Source of the DNA: a virus
Length of the DNA: 26,297 nt
IMG/VR virus record: IMGVR_UViG_3300025138_000296
Location: 1-26,297 of that record
Direction: 5' to 3' (one strand)
In this document: piece by piece, positions 1 through 6,726 of the stretch
Layout of the letters: the number at the start of each line of letters is the position of its first letter
Position numbering within the stretch: position 1 is the stretch's first letter
The notes under the pieces: model-generated
Databases searched by the model: none
What the model saw: the letters and a program-made list of their open reading frames with translations, nothing else
What the model was told of the DNA's origin: nothing
Position numbers and translations under genes: made by a program

Positions 1-2
1 AA

Positions 3-125
3 GGTAATTTTGAGTATAAAACTCAAGGTGGAAAAATTCGTCAAGCTCGAGTTATTAAGAATTTTAAGCAAGATCAGGACGTAAATAAAAAAATGTTTAG
101 TAAAGCATTAGAATTAGTAGCATAA
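3..125 (+). CDS. C-terminal end of an unidentified protein (gene starts before the window)
   Basis: An open frame runs in from the left edge and encodes 40 residues, ending ALELVA before TAA at 123-125. The visible tail is basic and polar (a GGKIRQARV stretch, then a charged NFKQDQD segment). Its stop overlaps the next start as TAATG, so the two genes are probably translated in series. The basic, strand-like tail loosely recalls the OB-fold end of ATP-dependent DNA ligases, but too little is visible to assign a family and I do not rely on that idea. Confidence 0.6.
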   Translation, partial: GNFEYKTQGGKIRQARVIKNFKQDQDVNKKMFSKALELVA

Positions 126-595
126 TGGAAAGAATAACAAAAACTAAAGCGAAGGGGTTTATTCCCCTTCGTGAAAATTATGGAAATACGGATTTAGAAC
201 ACGCTAAATATTTTACATTAACACCTAGCGCAAAAGGAGAGGGATGGGAAGATATAACGTATTATACGGGTAAAAAATATGGATTGTATGCGGATAGAGG
301 CGGTGGAGATCAATGGGTATACATACTATCAAACCCAACCCAACCTGGGTTATTAAAAATAGGATATACTAAAAAACTACCAGAAGAAAGAGCTAAACAA
401 ATATCTTCTGCTACTGGGGTTGCTTTGCCTTATATAGTAGAATGGGCATATCAATGTTTTAATGGTGAAATGGTAGAAAGAGAAGTACACCATAAATTAA
501 AGGCACAACGTGTTAACAGTAGTAAAGAATTTTTTCAAATTAGTTTGGAAGAGGCAAAAGAAACAATTAACTTAATAGGAAATAAATTTAAATAA
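125..595 (+). CDS. GIY-YIG superfamily protein with T5orf172/MUG113-type domain
   Basis: 156 residues. Residues 64-151 match the T5orf172 (MUG113) branch of the GIY-YIG nuclease superfamily: WVYILSN at 64-70, PGLLKIGYT at 74-82, an Arg in EERAKQISSATGV (87-99), the acidic pair in VEREVHH (117-123) and KEFF at 134-137. The first 60 residues are a phage-specific extension without a recognisable fold. GIY-YIG enzymes cut DNA with a metal ion held by a conserved glutamate; catalysis by this branch is inferred, not established here. The gene shares TAATG with the gene before it and is followed after one base by the next, so it sits inside an operon rather than as an obvious insertion. It could be a DNA-processing or host-DNA-degrading nuclease, or a free-standing mobile endonuclease. 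Confidence 0.85.
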   Translation: MERITKTKAKGFIPLRENYGNTDLEHAKYFTLTPSAKGEGWEDITYYTGKKYGLYADRGGGDQWVYILSNPTQPGLLKIGYTKKLPEERAKQISSATGVALPYIVEWAYQCFNGEMVEREVHHKLKAQRVNSSKEFFQISLEEAKETINLIGNKFK

Positions 596-596
596 T

Positions 597-788
597 ATGT
601 CAAAACAAGAGGAATTAGACCAGCAAAAAGCAGAATTAATTAATGATTTAGTGGCAACATCTACTGTAATGGAAGAAATGTGGAATTACCACCCAGATAA
701 CCCTAATAAAAAAAATATAGTTAAAGAATATAAAATTTTAGAAGAAATTAAATTTCAGATTGAAAAAGAACTTAGTGAGATGGAGTAA
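597..788 (+). CDS. Small helical protein of unknown function
   Basis: 63 residues, highly charged, predicted almost entirely helical: a Glu/Gln/Lys-rich N-terminal helix, a short break around YHPDNPNKKN (residues 31-40), and a second amphipathic helix ending ELSEME. This helix-turn-helix hairpin looks like a small protein-binding or dimerising protein. It has no signal peptide, membrane segment or zinc motif. It begins one base after the preceding stop and has the same composition as its neighbours, so it is probably a real operon member. I do not recognise a family. Confidence 0.65.
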   Translation: MSKQEELDQQKAELINDLVATSTVMEEMWNYHPDNPNKKNIVKEYKILEEIKFQIEKELSEME

Positions 789-817
789 ATGTTGGTTTAA
801 ATGCATATGTATAATTG

Positions 818-991
818 ATGGAACAATTCAATGCTAAAATAGTTGAAATGTATGGTTTTAAAGCTAACCGTAAGGGATTCTTTAAAGAATGGCAAGAAAA
901 AACATCATCAATAAAAGATCAAGAGAAAACATCACTTGATGAAGCAGCAGAAAAAGCATATAAACAATTAAAATTACAAGGAAGTGAATAA
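818..991 (+). CDS. Short charged protein (57 residues), unknown function
   Basis: An ATG at 818 opens a frame ending TAA at 989-991, giving 57 residues that start MEQFNAKIVEMYGF. It is Lys/Glu-rich and mainly helical, with aromatic residues in the first third (YGF, GFFKEW) and a polar second half. It fills what would otherwise be a 195-bp gap in a tightly packed block, and its end overlaps the GTG start of the next gene (GTGAATAA), the same coupling used elsewhere here. These context arguments support it more than similarity does; I know no family for it. A shorter start is possible at the ATG at 848. Confidence 0.6.
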   Translation: MEQFNAKIVEMYGFKANRKGFFKEWQEKTSSIKDQEKTSLDEAAEKAYKQLKLQGSE

Positions 992-1418
992 AGATAAAAT
1001 TTTTAATTTATTTAATGATTCACCAGAAGCTAAAAATGATGAAACATTTCAAAAAAAGGCTTTAGCTATATTTAATAATAGCCCATATCATAAATTGGGT
1101 ATGTTTACTAAATTGATAGTAAATCATTTTATATTTCACTCAAAATTAGAAAAGTTTTTAAAAAAAGAAGAACCTAATTATAATGCGGAATCTACTAGGG
1201 AGGCATCAGAATTTGTAGTATTTAATAGAGCATTTAACTATTTAAACCAAATTAACCCTCTGGATAAAAAAGTTACATATGCTGTTTTAGATTTTGATAA
1301 TAAAATATTAAATCAAACCCTAGAAAGTGCACTTCAATATTTTCAAGATACAGAAGAATATGAAAAGTGCGCACATATATTTAAATTTCAAAAAATATTA
1401 AAAGAAAGTAAAAGATAG
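984..1418 (+). CDS. Unknown helical protein, GTG start
   Basis: 144 residues with a GTG start overlapping the previous stop. An AAGGA lies just upstream at 977-981, very close to the start, so initiation may depend on translational coupling. The protein is rich in Lys, Asn, Phe and Leu, is predicted mostly helical, and has no membrane segment or metal motif. Aromatic-rich segments (KIFNLFND, NHFIFHSKLEKFLKK, FNRAFNYLNQ) suggest a compact helical bundle. The next in-frame ATG lies at residue 40 and would discard the first third. It is the last gene before a 126-bp non-coding spacer. Function unknown. Confidence 0.7.
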   Translation: MNKDKIFNLFNDSPEAKNDETFQKKALAIFNNSPYHKLGMFTKLIVNHFIFHSKLEKFLKKEEPNYNAESTREASEFVVFNRAFNYLNQINPLDKKVTYAVLDFDNKILNQTLESALQYFQDTEEYEKCAHIFKFQKILKESKR

Positions 1419-1428
1419 CGTGCCATTT

Positions 1429-1465
1429 TAAATTCCTATACGTACCTTGGTATTACAGGAATTTA
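1429..1465 (+). other. Long interrupted hairpin in the 1419-1544 spacer
   Basis: TAAATTCCT (1429-1437) is perfectly complementary to AGGAATTTA (1457-1465). Pairing can continue inwards with ATAC (1438-1441) against GTAT (1450-1453), leaving a three-base bulge, and outwards with a T-run against an A-run at 1467-1469. That gives about 13 base pairs around an 8-base loop. No open reading frame crosses the spacer. It could stabilise the upstream transcript, be a processing site or bind a protein. It is not followed by a T-run, so it is not itself a typical terminator. Confidence 0.55.
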
Positions 1466-1507
1466 GAAAAATGAAAGAATAAAGGGAATAAAGGTAATAA
1501 TAACTAG

Positions 1508-1530
1508 GGGTTATGGATAACCCTGTTTTA
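1508..1530 (+). terminator. Candidate weak rho-independent terminator
   Basis: GGGTTA (1508-1513) and TAACCC (1518-1523) form a 6-bp stem with a TGGA loop, followed by TGTTTTA. The stem is short and the T-run is interrupted, so termination would be weak. It lies after the 984-1418 gene and just before the next start at 1545, a sensible boundary between two units. Confidence 0.5.
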
Positions 1531-1532
1531 AA

Positions 1533-1540
1533 TATAAATA
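1533..1540 (+). promoter_or_regulatory. TATAAATA, T4-late-like element
   Basis: An exact copy of the T4 late -10 sequence TATAAATA lies 12 bp before the ATG at 1545. In this AT-rich DNA such an octamer can arise by chance, and here it would leave almost no leader. Its position directly after a terminator-like hairpin is the only added support. Confidence 0.3.
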
Positions 1541-1544
1541 AGCC

Positions 1545-1742
1545 ATGAGAAATAGAAATTTAATCAACAAAAAATTAGATTTATTAGAAACTACTCTAAT
1601 TACACTTCAGCAAATAGTAAACAGACAATCACCAATTGAATCTTATAAAACTAATATCATTAAAGCCCAGGGGATTGTAGAAGATCTTAAAGATATGGTT
1701 GAAAGAGAAGAAATGAGTAGTAATGAAATTAATAATATATAA
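1545..1742 (+). CDS. Small coiled-coil protein, unknown function
   Basis: 65 residues, predicted as a long amphipathic helix or a two-helix hairpin. The first helix covers LINKKLDLLETTLITLQQIV (residues 6-25), then a short break around NRQSPIES, then IIKAQGIVEDLKDMVERE. Leucine/isoleucine spacing in both parts fits a coiled coil. There is no membrane segment. It is the first gene after the structured spacer at 1419-1544 and precedes the HD-domain gene by 18 bp. Its role is unknown; small adaptor or oligomerising proteins of this type are common in large phages. Confidence 0.65.
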   Translation: MRNRNLINKKLDLLETTLITLQQIVNRQSPIESYKTNIIKAQGIVEDLKDMVEREEMSSNEINNI

Positions 1743-1745
1743 ATA
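1738..1745 (+). promoter_or_regulatory. TATAAATA, T4-late-like element before the HD gene
   Basis: TATAAATA overlaps the stop codon of the 65-residue gene and begins 23 bp before the ATG at 1761, the same distance range (22-29 bp) as the repeated ATATTTATAA elements in the late block. It could act as a -10 element for the HD-sigma unit, or be a chance product of ATA-TAA followed by an AT-rich gap. Confidence 0.35.
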
Positions 1746-1760
1746 AATAAAATTAAGGTT

Positions 1761-2534
1761 ATGAAATTAACAGCAGAACAACTCCAATCTAATTGGATTG
1801 AATTTACTACTAACATTGAAACATATATTACTGGAGATCGTAGGCAACGTTTACTTGATTTTTATAATAAATATGAAGACCGTATTATATTAATGCCCGC
1901 AGCCCATAAGAAAGAATACCATTCAGCATTCCCAGGTGGGTATGTAGATCACGTTAATAGAGTTGTAAAAGCAGCTTTATCCATGTCCGCTGTATGGGAG
2001 GGATTTGGTTGTAATATGACGACATTTACCCAGGAAGAATTGGTATTTTCGGCGATTAATCATGACCTAGGTAAAATGGGTTCTGATACTGAAGAAGCAT
2101 ATGTGCCTCAAACAGATAATTGGAGACGTGATAAATTAGGTGAAGATTATATGTTTAATAAAGCATTACCATTCTCATCCGTTCCAGATCGTGGGTTATT
2201 TCTACTTCAACAACATGATATTAAATATACTTTTAATGAAATGATTGCTATTCAGACCCATGATGGTTTATATGACGCAGCAAATGAGAAATATTTAAAA
2301 GCATTTATGCCAGAACAAAAACCTCGCACATCACTTCCATTCATTTTACACCAAGCTGATATGATGGCAGCACGTATTGAATTTGAAATTGAATGGTTAC
2401 CAAAGTTCTCTAAGAATAGCGTGGATACTCCAAAGAAAAATTATACATTAAACGGCAATATAAAATCATCCAAATCTAAGGCACTTAATACAATATCAAG
2501 CCCTGGATTAAAGAATATGTTAGACAGTCTATGA
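1761..2534 (+). CDS. HD-domain metal-dependent phosphohydrolase
   Basis: 257 residues with the full set of HD-superfamily metal ligands: H64 in GGYVDHV, the H101-D102 pair in NHDLGKMG, further histidines H152 (QQHD) and H167 (QTHDG), and D200 in HQADMMA. HD enzymes hydrolyse phosphate esters, usually of nucleotides or cyclic nucleotides; the substrate cannot be read from the sequence. The first 45 residues are a helical lead-in, and the tail after about 215 is Lys/Ser/Asn-rich and probably disordered. An AAGG sits near the start at 1761. The gene ends in an ATGA overlap with the small membrane protein and stands two genes before the late sigma factor, so it is expressed with early/middle functions. 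I recall proteins with the same HD architecture in other marine T4-like phages. Possible roles are nucleotide-pool control or removal of a host signalling nucleotide. Confidence 0.85.
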   Translation: MKLTAEQLQSNWIEFTTNIETYITGDRRQRLLDFYNKYEDRIILMPAAHKKEYHSAFPGGYVDHVNRVVKAALSMSAVWEGFGCNMTTFTQEELVFSAINHDLGKMGSDTEEAYVPQTDNWRRDKLGEDYMFNKALPFSSVPDRGLFLLQQHDIKYTFNEMIAIQTHDGLYDAANEKYLKAFMPEQKPRTSLPFILHQADMMAARIEFEIEWLPKFSKNSVDTPKKNYTLNGNIKSSKSKALNTISSPGLKNMLDSL

Positions 2535-2809
2535 TATTAGAAGTAATAATAGGAATTTTAGGTTTATTAGTCGTTATCTTAGGATACACGACTTTTAACC
2601 TTTTGAAAAAAAATGAAAAAGCAGAAGATATTATTATTTCCCAATCCGAATTTATAAATAACATCACAGAACAAGTAAGTAAATCCCAAAAACGTTTAGG
2701 AGAAATAGACGAAAAAGGCACATTCCAAGGCGATGATGAAATAGGTTGGTTTTTTAACGAAATAAAAATTTTACAAAATGATCTTTCACGATTTAAAATT
2801 GACCAATAA
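2531..2809 (+). CDS. Small single-span membrane protein with coiled-coil tail
   Basis: 92 residues. Residues 2-20 form one strongly hydrophobic helix (ILEVIIGILGLLVVILGYT), followed by a KK-containing boundary, so the chain is probably anchored in the inner membrane with the C-terminal part in the cytoplasm. The rest is charged and helical, with a conserved-looking segment DDEIGWFFNEIK near residues 69-80. It overlaps the end of the HD gene by ATGA and precedes the sigma gene by 5 bp, so the three are co-translated. It may tether a partner, for example the HD enzyme, to the membrane, but this is inference from adjacency only. Confidence 0.8.
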   Translation: MILEVIIGILGLLVVILGYTTFNLLKKNEKAEDIIISQSEFINNITEQVSKSQKRLGEIDEKGTFQGDDEIGWFFNEIKILQNDLSRFKIDQ

Positions 2810-2814
2810 TAATA

Positions 2815-3531
2815 ATGGCCCTAAGAAAAAGAAGAAAAAAGAGTAAAAATTATTTTACCCAAGAAACAGAAGACTATATTGTAAAATATAACAATTTAGA
2901 TTCTGTTGAAGATTCAGAATTAAGAAGTAAAATATATGAAAGGGATATTCATTACCCTTTTTTTAAACTTACCCAAAATATAATCCATACTTTTAAATTT
3001 TACCATACGGAAGTTACAGATTTGGAACATCTCCAACATGAAATTATTACTTTTCTTTTATCTAAAATTCATTTATTCGATCCTACTAGAGGAGCAAAAG
3101 CATATTCATATTTTGGTACTATAGTAAAAAGATGGTTAATTTTATATAATACTAAAAATTATAAGAAAAAAATTAATAAAGTAGGGGTAGACGAATTATC
3201 AAAAGAAGGTTCATCCCATGTTTATAGCATGGGGGATAGTAGAATAAAAAGTGATTTAGATAAGTATGTAGATATTTTTATAGGTCATGTATCAGAAAAT
3301 ATATTTGAATTATTTCCTAAAAAAAATGATGCCCAAATAGCGGACGCAATTTTAGAATTATTTCGTAAAAGAGAAGATTTAGAAGTATTTAATAAAAAAG
3401 CACTTTATATTTACATAAGAGAAATGGTAGATGTAAAAACCCCAAAAATCACTAAAATAGCTGATAAATTACACGATATATTTAAATCCCAATATATATT
3501 TTATTTAGAAAATGGCTATACCAGATTCTAA
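2815..3531 (+). CDS. 55: T4 gp55-like late-transcription sigma factor
   Basis: 238 residues resembling T4 gene product 55, the reduced sigma factor that recognises late promoters with host RNA polymerase core. Residues 16-26 (QETEDYIVKYN) and the block 46-112, from HYPFFKLTQNII through FKFY, HEIITFLLSKI, FDPTRGAKAYSYF and the following KRWLI, are the region-2-like core typical of gp55 in marine T4-like phages. A Lys-rich stretch follows (114-122). As in gp55 there is no classical sigma region 4. T4 gp55 works with the sliding clamp and the co-activator gp33; neither is encoded here. The gene closes the early/middle unit, and the first ATATTTATAA element lies 17 bp after its stop, so late transcription appears to begin right behind it. 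Confidence 0.88.
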   Translation: MALRKRRKKSKNYFTQETEDYIVKYNNLDSVEDSELRSKIYERDIHYPFFKLTQNIIHTFKFYHTEVTDLEHLQHEIITFLLSKIHLFDPTRGAKAYSYFGTIVKRWLILYNTKNYKKKINKVGVDELSKEGSSHVYSMGDSRIKSDLDKYVDIFIGHVSENIFELFPKKNDAQIADAILELFRKREDLEVFNKKALYIYIREMVDVKTPKITKIADKLHDIFKSQYIFYLENGYTRF

Positions 3532-3547
3532 AACCCTCTTTATATCA

Positions 3548-3558
3548 ATATTTATAAT
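3548..3558 (+). promoter_or_regulatory. Candidate late promoter element ATATTTATAAT, copy 1
   Basis: Lies in the 38-bp gap between the sigma factor gene and the first late gene, starting 22 bp before the ATG at 3570. The same core occurs in three further late-block gaps. It contains TATAAT (3553-3558) on the + strand and TATAAATA on the complement. Confidence 0.6.
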
Positions 3559-3569
3559 CAAAAAATATT

Positions 3570-3926
3570 ATGGGATCATTAGACAATGTAATATTCGGAA
3601 AGAAAAAATTTTCGGATATATTAAGTGAAATTTATGATAATCAAAAAAGAAAAGAAACTCAAATTACTGGGTTAATTTCTGAATTAAAACCACTTATAAA
3701 TGATATAGGGGACGCAACTTTAATTGTACCACTTATTAAAGAATATATGGAAATTGGCGTAAGAAACGATGAACAATTAATTAAAATGGCTACGATAGTA
3801 CAGCGTACGCTTAATAATAGTTCTAGTGAAGATTCATTGGGTATAACAGAAGAAGAAAAAGCTGAATTAATAGCTGAATTAGATAAGCTTAACGAAAACT
3901 TCGAAGGAAATAAAGATGAAAAATAA
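3570..3926 (+). CDS. Conserved phage protein of unknown function, first late gene
   Basis: 118 residues, mostly helical. The N-terminal segment SLDNVIFGKKKFSDIL leads into a helix, then the segment IGDATLIVPLIKEYMEIGVRND (about residues 46-67), which looks like the conserved core, and an acidic tail (EEEKAELIAELDKLNENF). I recall similar proteins next to baseplate genes in marine T4-like phages, without assigned function. It sits directly behind the first late promoter candidate and overlaps the spike gene by 11 bp, so it may help assemble the baseplate hub. That role is inferred from position alone. Confidence 0.75.
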   Translation: MGSLDNVIFGKKKFSDILSEIYDNQKRKETQITGLISELKPLINDIGDATLIVPLIKEYMEIGVRNDEQLIKMATIVQRTLNNSSSEDSLGITEEEKAELIAELDKLNENFEGNKDEK

Positions 3927-5151
3927 TATTGGAATTTCAGGTTTAAATAATTCTTTAATGGGGGGAGATAATTCTGCCTTAATTAAAAATTTACAAGCCG
4001 TATCTTCTGTAATAAACTATGTTAGGGTTAGTGATATTATTTTAAATGGAAACCACCCCAAATGGTCATTTTATGGTGGTTGGAGTAGTATTGGAATTAT
4101 AGAATTTACAGGATTTGAAACCTCTGGAGAGGTAAATGATGGTTTTGCTTTACCCCTTTTTCCTAATATTAAACATTATCCTTTAATTGATGAAACAGTT
4201 ATAATATTTGCTTTAAATAGTAAAGATGGAGAATTACCTAGTTTAATACCTGGTTCTTCTGATACTAAAACATTTTTCTACCTAAACCCAGTAAATATTT
4301 GGAATAGTCAACACCATAATGCTTATCCAAATCCTTTATCTCCGGGGCAAACAGACCCCCCGACACCCTTATTTAATTCCCCATCTGAAAAAACTTTTAT
4401 AGAAAAATCAAACATTTCTCCACTTTTACCTTTCCCAGGTGACATGATTATAGAAGGTAGATTTGGAAATTCTATTCGTTTAGGGAATACGGCTAAAATA
4501 GAAAAGGGTAAAAGTAATAATTGGTCAACAGCAGGTAATAATGGAGACCCTATTTCTATAATTAGAAATGGACCTAGTCCTAATACTGAAACTAATGGGT
4601 GGGTACCCACTGTAGAAAACATAAATAGAGATTTATCTTCTATTTACTTAAGTTCAACCCAAAGACTACCTTTAATTAGCAGCATAGAAAATTATAAGGC
4701 ATTTACAACACCACCAGTAGCTATACAACAATATAATAAACCACAAATTATTTTAACCTCAGGTCGTTTAGTATTTAATACTTTTACAGATGATATAATT
4801 TTATCTTCAAAAAATCAAATAGCTTTAACATCGGTTAATAATATAGGTATTTCTACTAAGAAAGGTGTTATTGTTGATAGTAATAAAATAAAATTAGGTA
4901 GTAAATTTTCTTCTCAGTCCGTAATACTAGGAAATGATTTTATGGATCAATTTGAAGAATTATTAAAAGTATTTGATAATTTACTTTCTTCATTAGAAAG
5001 CTTAAGGGATTGGCCCGGTGGTGCACCTGTACCTCAAGCTATAGTACCTCCTATGGCTACAGCAGCTAGAGGAGTTATAGAAAGCATATTAAATTTAGTA
5101 GCGGATGAAAAAGCTCCATTATTATCTGATAAGGTAAAAGTAGAAAAATGA
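3916..5151 (+). CDS. 5: Baseplate central spike/hub protein, gp5/VgrG-like OB-fold, no lysozyme domain
   Basis: 411 residues. Residues about 35-110 look like the OB-fold of gp5/VgrG/phage base V proteins (strands around VRVSDIIL, SIGIIEFTGF and the Pro-rich PLFPNIKHYP, then DETVIIFALNS). A second conserved block is GDMIIEGRFGNSIRLGN near residues 175-191. Residues about 270-340 are short strand repeats (IILTSGRLVFNT, DIILSSKNQIALTS, IGISTKKGVIVDS, KIKLG), the pattern of the gp5 C-terminal beta-helix needle. The last 70 residues are helical with a PVPQAI motif. T4 gp5 (575 residues) has a lysozyme domain between OB and helix; I see none here. It would form the trimeric tip that pierces the outer membrane. 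It overlaps the genes on both sides, by 11 bp and by ATGA. Confidence 0.75.
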   Translation: MKNNIGISGLNNSLMGGDNSALIKNLQAVSSVINYVRVSDIILNGNHPKWSFYGGWSSIGIIEFTGFETSGEVNDGFALPLFPNIKHYPLIDETVIIFALNSKDGELPSLIPGSSDTKTFFYLNPVNIWNSQHHNAYPNPLSPGQTDPPTPLFNSPSEKTFIEKSNISPLLPFPGDMIIEGRFGNSIRLGNTAKIEKGKSNNWSTAGNNGDPISIIRNGPSPNTETNGWVPTVENINRDLSSIYLSSTQRLPLISSIENYKAFTTPPVAIQQYNKPQIILTSGRLVFNTFTDDIILSSKNQIALTSVNNIGISTKKGVIVDSNKIKLGSKFSSQSVILGNDFMDQFEELLKVFDNLLSSLESLRDWPGGAPVPQAIVPPMATAARGVIESILNLVADEKAPLLSDKVKVEK

Positions 5152-6698
5152 GAATTATTGCCCAATACATATTATCTAATGGTTACATAGTCGACATACG
5201 GACTAACGGTATCCAAAATCAGGCGTTATTAACAGATAATTTAGGGTTCCCAATTCAAGAAGGACCAAAAAATTTTGGGGCATCTGATGCTCAACTAGTT
5301 AATCAAATAATAACAGATTATCAACCTACTGGGTTAAAAAATGATAATAATAGTTGGGAAGTTTTACCTACTACAGTAGAAAGATTAGGGCCACCTGATG
5401 CAAAACCTCCATTAGTAAGAGAATATAAAGTAGAAGGTAGAATAGCTAATAAAGATACTCAAGAACCGGTTATTGGGGTAAAGATTTCAATTGAAACCCA
5501 ATTACCAAAAGAAGATAACCCCCTGGTTAACGAACCTAAAACTTTTAAAACTGAATCGGATGATAAAGGAAGTTATATTTTAACTTTTAAAATAAGAGTA
5601 GAAGAAACGAAAGAGGATGTTTTTCACGTATTAGAAGTTCCAAAAATTAAATTTGATGGTCTTAAACAAAAATTTGCTACTGAATCAAAATCCCCCTATA
5701 ATTATATCAGTTCCTCAGAGCAAATAGTAAAATCTAGTTTAGATGTAGTATTATTAAAGCCTTTTATAGCGGATTTAAAAAAAGAAACTACTAAATATCA
5801 AAATATAGGTAATAAAGAAATTGCAAATTTAAAAAATATATTACCCAAAGATTCATTCCAATCTTTACAAAAAGGTGTAGGTAAAAAAATAAAAGATTTA
5901 GTAAAAAAATATATGCCCCTAATTATAGGGATGATTGCAGAGTTTGGTATTAGTAAACTAAGGGAAGGGATTGAAAATAAATTTAAAGATTTTAGTAAAA
6001 AAGATTGCCCTAGCCCCGATAGACTTAAAAAGTTAATTAAAAAAAGAAACCAAATAGTAAAAATATTAAATTCTATTTATAAATTTGTAGATGCTCTAGT
6101 AAAAATTACAGGTATAGTTTTAAGTCTTTTTCAAATATTTAAATTAGTAAAAAATATTACAGTAAATATACCTGTACCACAAGCAATAGGTACACCCCCA
6201 GCTAAAGATTTTGGTGGTCTTATATCATCTTTACCCATGAGTGCAACTTTAAAAAGTTCTAGTGCCCTAGATCAATTTGAAAAATTTATCGCTAAATATG
6301 AAGGACTAACTATTATGATTTTATCTATTTTAACTGTATTAAGGGCAGTTTTAAAATTAGCTATTGATTTACTAAAAGGATTAGATGCATTATTACAAAT
6401 TTGTGCCCAAGATTATTTAGATAAAGAAGAAATTACTTTAGAAGAAATAGATGCTGAATTATTAGCATCTTTAGATGAAAATGAAGAAGTTAAATCAGAT
6501 CCTTTTATAAATGGGTTTAAAATTAGTGTAATGGAAACACAACAAAAAGTTGGTTCATTAAAACGTAGACAAGCAGTAGCTAAAAATCAAAAAGGAATTA
6601 TTTTATTAAAAGGAGAATCCTCATTTAGTGCTAATGATAAAATTTTAATAGATGAACTTAAATTTTATATTACACAAAACAATTTAAAAGCTAACTAA
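5148..6698 (+). CDS. Virion protein with carboxypeptidase-regulatory-like beta domain and hydrophobic helices
   Basis: 516 residues. The N-terminal 90 residues are mixed and unassigned. Residues 92-147 resemble a carboxypeptidase-regulatory-like/CNA-B beta sandwich (YKVEGRIAN, EPVIGVKISIE, DDKGSYILTF). From about 245 the chain is helical with three hydrophobic stretches: 254-267, 302-336 and 385-418. Around them are CPSPDRLKKLIKKRNQIV (287-304) and PVPQAIGTPP (342-351). The tail is acidic (425-450), then mixed. The start overlaps the spike gene by ATGA, so the two are made together, and both contain a PVPQAI-(x)n-PP motif. It may be a spike- or hub-associated protein, possibly one meeting the host membrane. 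Function is inferred from context; I do not recognise a named T4 counterpart. Confidence 0.65.
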   Translation: MRIIAQYILSNGYIVDIRTNGIQNQALLTDNLGFPIQEGPKNFGASDAQLVNQIITDYQPTGLKNDNNSWEVLPTTVERLGPPDAKPPLVREYKVEGRIANKDTQEPVIGVKISIETQLPKEDNPLVNEPKTFKTESDDKGSYILTFKIRVEETKEDVFHVLEVPKIKFDGLKQKFATESKSPYNYISSSEQIVKSSLDVVLLKPFIADLKKETTKYQNIGNKEIANLKNILPKDSFQSLQKGVGKKIKDLVKKYMPLIIGMIAEFGISKLREGIENKFKDFSKKDCPSPDRLKKLIKKRNQIVKILNSIYKFVDALVKITGIVLSLFQIFKLVKNITVNIPVPQAIGTPPAKDFGGLISSLPMSATLKSSSALDQFEKFIAKYEGLTIMILSILTVLRAVLKLAIDLLKGLDALLQICAQDYLDKEEITLEEIDAELLASLDENEEVKSDPFINGFKISVMETQQKVGSLKRRQAVAKNQKGIILLKGESSFSANDKILIDELKFYITQNNLKAN

Positions 6699-6702
6699 TT
6701 TA

Positions 6703-6713
6703 ATATTTATAAT
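6703..6713 (+). promoter_or_regulatory. Candidate late promoter element ATATTTATAAT, copy 2
   Basis: Lies in the 28-bp gap after the 516-residue protein and starts 24 bp before the ATG at 6727. It is identical over 11 bases to copies 1 and 4. Confidence 0.6.
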
Positions 6714-6726
6714 AAATCATGTAAGT

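Noticed and set aside
1419-1544. Possible tRNA or riboswitch in the structured spacer
   Set aside because: No cloverleaf, no T-loop GTTC-type sequence and no known aptamer core; only two simple hairpins are supported.
2485-2721. 78-residue minus-strand frame opposite the small membrane protein
   Set aside because: The + strand frame has a clear membrane helix, coiled coil and ATGA coupling; the minus frame is a shadow.
3512-3628. A 38-codon + strand frame starting MAIPDSKTLF, overlapping the end of the sigma gene and the start of the next gene
   Set aside because: It crosses the late promoter candidate and two well-supported genes in other frames, and its peptide after the first residues looks like out-of-frame AT-rich translation.
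4323-4622. 99-residue minus-strand frame inside the spike gene
   Set aside because: It lies entirely opposite a well-supported gene; no other minus-strand gene exists in the window and no family is recognised.
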